This document shows positions 56,407 to 64,000 of a DNA stretch of 64,000 nt, piece by piece. Location: positions 29,360,327 through 29,424,326 of the forward strand of contig JAJEKV010000006.1 of NCBI GenBank assembly GCA_021234155.1, read 5' to 3'. The notes under the pieces were generated by a model, which searched no databases, was not told the DNA's origin, and saw nothing but the letters and a program-made list of their open reading frames with translations. A program made the position numbers and the translations under genes. The DNA is from Isoetes taiwanensis. Lineage: Eukaryota; Streptophyta; Lycopodiopsida; Isoetales; Isoetaceae. Positions within the stretch are counted from its first letter, which is position 1, and the number at the start of each line of letters is the position of its first letter.

Positions 56407-59400
56407 GGAAAAAACAATTGGAATAAGCCATATTTTTTACAGGTTTGTGTTAATGGCTAGTTGAAGTTATCGAATCAATTTGAATCCAAGAGGCCCGCCT
56501 CTGATTGTTTTCTATGTTAACACACAAAGTCAGAACAACTCTTTGAAACGAAAGATGCATAGTCCACATAAGTAGAAACATCCCAGCTAGGAAATGGCAA
56601 CTTTGGCCTGGTGCAGTGTTAATATCAAGACTTGTGTATGGATCAAGTATTAACTTTAAAGTTCTGGTGCTGCACTGATGAGTTAGGGCCAGATTCCACA
56701 TGCGGCAGTGGAAGTATCATGTAAAAACTCAATTTCCGCTCTCTATTTTTGAGCACATAACTTCGGTGATTCCACGAAGTGGCACTGGAGTTATCAAATT
56801 TCGAGATCTACGGCGATGGTTAGATTGATGCGAGAAGATGTGGCGAAATCATAGCGACTAGTTAACTATTTTGAAAATGCCAGGGGACATTCCCTGTCAT
56901 TTAAATCCAAAGCTTGGAAGTTAAGCGGCGGTGTTAGGAGTGTTTTAGCTTCAAAGCGAGTGTTTTGGTAATTACCCGGCACTAGTTAATGGAATCAGAG
57001 CAAAGGAGCCAGTTAAGGCGTGCCATCACGGGATTGGGTTTCAGCAAAGTGACAGGCCCTTAACTCCTCTAGTCGAATCTGGCCCTTACTAGATTGGGGA
57101 CTTACTCAGACCTTTGTTTCAAGCTGTTGCATTGTTTTGGAATCCTTAGTTTAGTAGATAGCAATGTCTTAATAATAGTGCCATCGCTTTGCATGGGAAA
57201 CTTGAGATTATTATCTCCTTAAGTTATAAAAAAAAATCATGAAAGTCCTATTCAACTAGAAACTGAGTAGTGTCTATGATATAGAAATGCATTTGCCTAA
57301 TTGCTTAACAAGAGAGCATGACAGATCTTATTACTGCCTTTGTGGACAACCCAATTAGTAGAAGTGCCCAATGATCAAAAGGATCGTAGAAGCATCTCCA
57401 CAACTATCTGGAGAAGCAAAAAAATGTTAGGCTATGACTGCCAACTTTTTGCCACTTTGTTGTTCAATGCTTCAAATTCTTAATTATTTTATTAATATAC
57501 GGATAGTCTGGCCTTTGGAATAGATAAAGGATGCATCCCTACTGTCCTCATGCTATACTCGTTGAAAATTTTACTGAAAATAATACAAAACAATGGAGTA
57601 GGATGTATTTGCATGCATATATGGTAAACACTAATAAGTGTAAGCATCATATTGACGAGTGAATGAAGCAGCGGTTGAAGAATTAAAGAAGTAATTCATT
57701 TCTTAGAGTAACTAAAGTTATGTAATTATTACTTATGCTATTTCTGGAGCTTGCATTCATGTGCTCTGATTATAATTGTGTACATCTTTATGCATATATG
57801 ATAATTTACCTTGAGGGTTAAGAGTTCCCATTTTTTATTTAGGTTGGTAAACTTACTTCTGGCCGCATATAAGGAAGCAAGATATCCAAGTTGTTCAACT
57901 TTCTTTTTTTTTGTTGCATAGAGAATGGTATAAGGAAGCAGGATATGCAGGTACACAATTTATGCTATATTGCTGTTGTATTTGATTTGCTTAACATGCA
58001 TCCATTATAACCAAGCAGACCTGCTTTGTTTTCTTCATGGTATTTTTCTTTTGCTACATTGGATTATGTCTCCTAAATGTGGAGTCTATGCATTTAATGC
58101 ATATGTTCCTAAGTTTGTGTAAGACGTCTTTCTTTCTATGCTTAATCTGCAAATATACACATTTGTAATTATTTTCACAGGGCGAAGTCTGTAAGTGCTA
58201 ATCGCTCTTAGTCATGTGCTATAACCAAATTGAGCTATTACAATAACTTAGGCTAGATGATAAGCCTTGGCATATCATTTGTATGATATTTGTATTTCTT
58301 TTGTGGATTTGTTTTCCCTGAACTGCTTCCACTTTCTTACAAGCACAAGCATTGGGTCCATGTGCAATAGGTCTTCATGTGTGCTCTTCTAGATGCACTT
58401 ATTATTGCAACACTAAATATTACATTGCATGAAGAAAAATATTAATTATTTCATTAAGAGTCTCCAGTACACAGCTCATCTTAAGGTTTTCTGCACGTGT
58501 TAGAATAAATTACTAACTTAGACTAGATATATGGCTCAACTTTTGTCCATTTTACAGATTGATGTTGTAGAGCAACAAATCCAATTCTTTCAAACTACTT
58601 TTTATAGTTGTATAGTGTTGATTTTCCAATTGCATTATATTAATACAGCCATCTCTTGACATACAACCAGGTGGCATTAGATTCTGGATTGGCTATGGGA
58701 AACAATTCAAAAGTCTACAAGTTGAATACCCATGTAAAGGTATGAAGAAGGTACTACTAAAAATTCCTTTTCTATAAACACTATAGAGTGCACAATAATT
58801 GGCAATGGTAAAGGTTTTGTGGTTCTATATCCAGAGATTCCAAAGATCAGGTTAACAAGACAGTATTTGCTACATAGTGTATATGTCCTATTTAGTGGCA
58901 AGAAAATGCATGTTACAAGCAGTGGAAAGAAAATACAGAAATGCATGCACTATAGTCTTTTTTTGATTGAAGGCTATAGCATGCACTATAGTCATTGTCA
59001 AACATTTGTATTTCTTGATGCTAAATTGATTTATTTGGCTTGGATCATTCTGTTGCATTATTGGAATGAATCGAAAGAAGATTTTATGCTGCACTATGCT
59101 CCACCACTGTTGACAATGCACTGCCAAAACAATTGATTAAAGATGTATCATGTTATGCTTTCGAAAATTATTAATTTATGATTGTCGAACTTGCAAACAA
59201 GTTTGACAGGAGAGCCAACTTCTGCATGTCTACATCTTTGAACAACAATTAATTATGTAATAAGAAATATTAAAGATATCCAATTATACGTTCAATTATA
59301 TGTCTTCCTGCATGTAACTTCAAAGGGTTTATGAAATATTTTTTCTATTGCGAAACAAGTAGGAATCCAAATATTATTGCCAACTCTAACTCATTATATG

Positions 59401-59797
59401 ATCAAATTAAATAAGCTCATTCAGCTTCCTTATGCAATCAAATCTGATACTACCTCAGATTCTTGAATGCCATTTCAAATATGACACTACATCAATTTGC
59501 TAATGTCATCTTGGTGCAATCAAATACACACTACCTCAATTTGTTGAACATCATGTAGTCTATCATTTAAAAGTTAGTAATTCCACATCGTACTTCATCT
59601 CTGAAGTCCTTAAGCATTATTCTGACATTTTTTTAGATTTTGAAGGAAGAGAATAAACACACATAGTGAGGCTTGCCCCTATATACTTCTTCGACCGACG
59701 AGTTTTGTAACACAAAATTTACCATTGCCCCTCACCTCCCTTTACAACTAATATACATATCACATATGAATGATATCCAAAAAGCATGAAATAACGA
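56407..59797. repeat. 3.39-kb tandem array, first unit
   Basis: Begins GGAAAAAACAATTGGAATAA. The same start recurs at 59798 (period 3391) and 63196 (period 3398). Unit content is AT-rich and mostly non-coding. Exon-like pieces exist but are unproven: CAG-acceptor plus GTGGCATTAGATTCTGG...GTAAAG|GTATGA at 58672-58740 (open for 23 codons, including LAMGNNSKVYKLNTHVK) and AG|ATTGATGTTGTAGAGC near 58558. A minus frame of 83 codons (56450-56701) is identical in units 1 and 3 but broken in unit 2. The unit ends in a 29-bp segment identical to 42451-42479. Confidence 0.9.
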
Positions 59798-62700
59798 GGA
59801 AAAAACAATTGGAATAAGCCATATTTTTTACAGGTTTGTGTTAATGGCTAGTTGAAGTTATCGAATCAATTTGAATCCAAGAGGCCCGCCTCTGATTGTT
59901 TTCTATGTTAACACACAAAGTCAGAACAACTCTTTGAAACGAAAGATGCATAGTCCACATAAGTAGAAACATCCCAGCTAGGAAATGGCAACTTTGGCCT
60001 GGTGCAGTGTTAATATCAAGACTTGTGTATGGATCAAGTATTAACTTTAAAGTTAAGTGTAAATGACCGATGAGTTAGGGCCGATTCCACATCGGCAAAT
60101 GGAAGTATCATGTAAAAACTCAATTTCCGCTCTCTATTTTTGAGCACATAACTTCGGTGATTCCACGAAGTGGCACTGGAGTTATCAAATTTCGAGATCT
60201 ACGGCGATGGTTAGATTGATGCCGAAGATGTGGCCGAAATCCCGCAACAGCTAGTTAACTATTTTGAAAATGCCAGGGGACATTCCCTGTCATTTAAATC
60301 CAAAGCTTGGAAGTTAAGCGGCAGTGTTCCGGAGTGTTTTAGCTTCAAAGCGAGTGTTTTGGTAATTGCCAGCACTAGTTAATGGAATCAGAGCAAAGGA
60401 GCCAGTTAAGGCGTGCCATCACGGGATTGGGTTTCAGCAAAGTGACAGGCCCTTAACTCCTCTAGTCGAATCTGGCCCTTACTAGATTGGGGACTTACTC
60501 AGACCTTTGTTTCAAGCTGTTGCATTGTTTTGGAATCCTTAGTTTAGTAGATAGCAATGTCTTAATAATAGTGCCATCGCTTTGCATGGGAAACTTGAGA
60601 TTATTATCTCCTTAAGTTATAAAAAAAAATCATGAAAGTCCTATTCAACTAGAAACTGAGTAGTGTCTATGATATAGAAATGCATTTGCCTAATTGCTTA
60701 ACAAGAGAGCATGACAGATCTTATTACTGCCTTTGTGGACAACCCAATTAGTAGAAGTGCCCAATGATCAAAAGGATCGTAGAAGCATCTCCACAACTAT
60801 CACGGAGAAGCAAAAAAAATGTTAGGCTATGATCGCCAACTTTTTTGCCACTTTGTTGTTCAATGCTTCAAATTCTTAATTATTTTATTAATATACGGAT
60901 AGTCCTGGCCTTTGGAATAGATAAAGGATGCATCCCCTCTTGTCCTCATGCTATACTCGTTGAAAATTTTTCTTGAAAATAATACAAAACAATGGAGTAG
61001 GATGTATTTGCATGCATATATGGTAAACACTAATAAGTGTAAGCATCATATTGACGAGTGAATGAAGCAAATGGTTGAAGAATTAAAGAAGTAATTCATT
61101 TCTTAGAGTAACTAAAGTTATGTAATTATTACTTATGCTATTTCCGGAGCTTGCATTCATGTGCTCGATTATAATTGTGTACATCTTTATGCATATATGA
61201 TAATTTACCTTGAGGGTTAAGAGTTCCCATTTTTTATTTAGGTTGGTAAAACTTCTCGGCCGCATATAAGGAAGCAAGATATCCAAGTTGTTCAACTTTC
61301 TTTTTTTGTTGCATAGAGAATGGTATAAGGAAGCGGGGATATGCGGTACACAATTTATGCTATATTGTTTGTTGTATTTGATTTGCTTAACATGCATCCA
61401 TTATAACCAAGCGGACACGCTTTGTTTTTCTTCATGGTATTTTTCTTTTGCTACATTGGATTATGTCTCCTAAATGTGGAGTCTATGCATTTAATGCATA
61501 TGTTCCTAAGTTTGTGTAAGACGTCTTTTCTTTCTATGCTTAATCTGCAAATATACACATTTGTAATTATTTTCACAGGGCGAAGTCTGTAAGTGCTAAT
61601 CGCTCTTAGTCATGTGCTATAACCAAATTGAGCTATTACAATAACTTAGGCTAGATGATAAGCCTTGGCATATCATTTGTATGATATTTGTATTTCTTTT
61701 GTGGATTTGTTTTCCCTGAACTGCTTCCACTTTCTTACAAGCACAAGCATTGGGTCCATGTGCAATAGGTCTTCATGTGTGCTCTTCTAGATGCACTTAT
61801 TATTGCAACACTAAATATTACATTGCATGAAGAAAAATATTAATTATTTCATTAAGAGTCTCCAGTACACAGCTCATCTTAAGGTTTTCTGCACGTGTTA
61901 GAATAAATTACTAACTTAGACTAGATATATGGCTCAACTTTTGTCCATTTTACAGATTGATGTTGTAGAGCAACAAATCCAATTCTTTCAAACTACTTTT
62001 TATAGTTGTATAGTGTTGATTTTCCAATTGCATTATATTAATACAGCCATCTCTTGACATACAACCAGGTGGCATTAGATTCTGGATTGGCTATGGGAAA
62101 CAATTCAAAAGTCTACAAGTTGAATACCCATGTAAAGGTATGAAGAAGGTACTACTAAAAATTCCTTTTCTATAAACACTATAGAGTGCACAATAATTGG
62201 CAATGGTAAAGGTTTTGTGGTTCTATATCCGAGATTCCAAAGATCAAAGTTAACAAGGCAAGATTTGCTACATAGTGTATATGTCCTATTTAGTGGCAAG
62301 AAAATGCATGTTACAAGCAATGGAAAGAAAATACGTAAATGCATGCACTATAGTCTTTTTGATTGAAGGCTATAGCATGCACTATAGTCATTGTCAAACA
62401 TTTGTATTTCTTGATGCTAAATTGATTTATTTGGCTTGGATCATTTCATTTGCATTATTGGAATGAATCGAAGAAGATTTTATCTTTGCACTATGCTCCA
62501 CTGCATTGTTGACAATGCAACGCCAAAACAATTGATTAAAGATGTATCATGTTATGCTTTTGAAAATTATTAATTTATGATTGTCGAACTTGCAAACAAG
62601 TTTGACAGAGAGCCCAACTGCATGTCTATATCTTTGAACAACAATTAATTATGTAATAAGAAATATTAAAGATATCCAATTATACGTTCAATTATATGTC

Positions 62701-63195
62701 TTCTCGCATGTAACTTCAAAGGGTTTATGAAATATTTTTTCTATTCTGTAAAACAAGTAGGAATCCAAATATTATTGCCAACTCTAACTCATTATATGAT
62801 CAAATTAAATAAGCTCATTCAGCTTCCTTATGCAATCAAATCTGATACTACCTCAGATTCTTGAATGCCATTTCAAATATGACACTACATCAATTTGCTA
62901 ATGTCATCTTGGTGCAATCAAATACACACTACCTCAATTTGTTGAACATCATGTAGTCTATCATTTAAAAGTTAGTAATTCCACATCGTACTTCATCTCT
63001 GAAGTCCTTAAGCATTATTCTGACATTTTTTTAGATTTTGAAGGAAGAGAATAAACACACATAGTGAGGCTTGCCCCTATATACTTCTTCGACCGACGAG
63101 TTTTGTAACACAAAATTTACCATTGCCCCTCACCTCCCTTTACAACTAATATACATATCACATATGAATGATATCCAAAAAGCATGAAATAACGA
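59798..63195. repeat. 3.39-kb tandem array, second unit
   Basis: Near-identical to the first unit along its full length. I count about thirty-six differences, roughly thirty of which fall at CTG or CAG in one of the copies. For example, unit 1 TTCTGGTGCTGCACTGATG reads TTAAGTGTAAATGACCGATG here. Nearly all the rest are homopolymer length or CG/TG changes. Confidence 0.92.
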
Positions 63196-64000
63196 GGAAA
63201 AAACAATTGGAATAAGCCATATTTTTTACAGGTTTGTGTTAATGGCTAGTTGAAGTTATCGAATCAATTTGAATCCAAGAGGCCCGCCTCTGATTGTTTT
63301 CTATGTTAACACACAAAGTCAGAACAACTCTTTGAAACGAAAGATGCATAGTCCACATAAGTAGAAACATCCCAGCTAGGAAATGGCAACTTTGGCCTGG
63401 TGCAGTGTTAATATCAAGACTTGTGTATGGATCAAGTATTAACTTTAAAGTTCTGGTGCTGCACTGATGAGTTAGGGCCAGATTCCACATGCGGCAGTGG
63501 AAGTATCATGTAAAAACTCAATTTCCGCTCTCTATTTTTGAGCACATAACTTCGGTGATTCCACGAAGTGGCACTGGAGTTATCAAATTTCGAGATCTAC
63601 GGCGATGGTTAGATTGATGCCGAAGATGTGGCCGAAATCCCGCAGCAGCTAGTTAACTATTTTGAAAATGCCAGGGGACATTCCCTGTCATTTAAATCCA
63701 AAGCTTGGAAGTTAAGCGGCAGTGTTCCGGAGTGTTTTAGCTTCAAAGCGAGTGTTTTGGTAATTGCCAGCACTAGTTAATGGAATCAGAGCAAAGGAGC
63801 CAGTTAAGGCGTGCCATCACGGGATTGGGTTTCAGCAAAGTGACAGGCCCTTAACTCCTCTAGTCGAATCTGGCCCTTACTAGATTGGGGACTTACTCAG
63901 ACCTTTGTTTCAAGCTGTTGCATTGTTTTGGAATCCTTAGTTTAGTAGATAGCAATGTCTTAATAATAGTGCCATCGCTTTGCATGGGAAACTTGAGATT
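63196..64000. repeat. 3.39-kb tandem array, third unit, cut by the window end
   Basis: The first 805 bp of another unit. It agrees with unit 1 at the CTGGTGCTGCACTGATG site but with unit 2 at the CCGAAGATGTGGCCGAAATC site, so it is not simply a copy of either. Confidence 0.92.

Noticed and set aside
56450-56701. 83-codon minus frame identical in two tandem units
   Set aside because: Broken in the middle unit and without recognisable features; identity follows from the unit duplication.

Overview
The window looks like nuclear DNA of a vascular plant, most likely a fern. It is AT-rich and has few genes and many retroelements. Genes have GT-AG introns, and there is one organelle-type PLS-class pentatricopeptide repeat (PPR) gene with a decayed neighbour copy. 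The fern assignment is inference from the style of the PPR protein and the LINE and chromovirus relics; no marker fixes the species.

Layout. 0.7-1.8 kb (minus): an alpha/beta-hydrolase gene, intact in exons 2-3 but broken in exon 1. 2-10 kb: LINE relics, including a 3' end on minus (4.9-5.3 kb) meeting a nearly full LINE on plus (5.75-8.8 kb). 10.87-20.99 kb: a Ty3/gypsy chromovirus with two LTRs, an extra pre-gag ORF, gag with zinc knuckle, protease, RT/RNase H, integrase and chromodomain. 22-23.4 kb: one arm of a long inverted pair (partner at 2.0-2.9 kb), hosting a 349-bp MITE-like element. 23.5-32 kb: three more LINE relics. 37.1-38.3 kb: a nucleobase-ascorbate transporter (NAT) pseudogene with recognisable exons. 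41.0-43.9 kb: two Merlin/IS1595-like transposon remnants in inverted orientation. 46.2-49.3 kb: a Ty1/copia element lacking its 3' part. 50.4-55 kb: the decayed PPR copy, then the intact PPR gene. 55.5-56.1 kb: an unrecognised small gene divergent from the PPR gene. 56.4 kb to the window end: a tandem array with a 3.39-kb unit.

Only the PPR gene and its divergent neighbour look intact. Everything else is mobile DNA or broken genes. No operon, CRISPR, tRNA or rRNA gene was seen.

Most notable observations: differences between the tandem copies fall mostly at CTG/CAG trinucleotides; the early frame of the 5.75-kb LINE carries five stops, at least four of which fit single C-to-T changes; the Merlin remnants form a large fold-back; and the chromovirus carries a long unassigned ORF ahead of gag.
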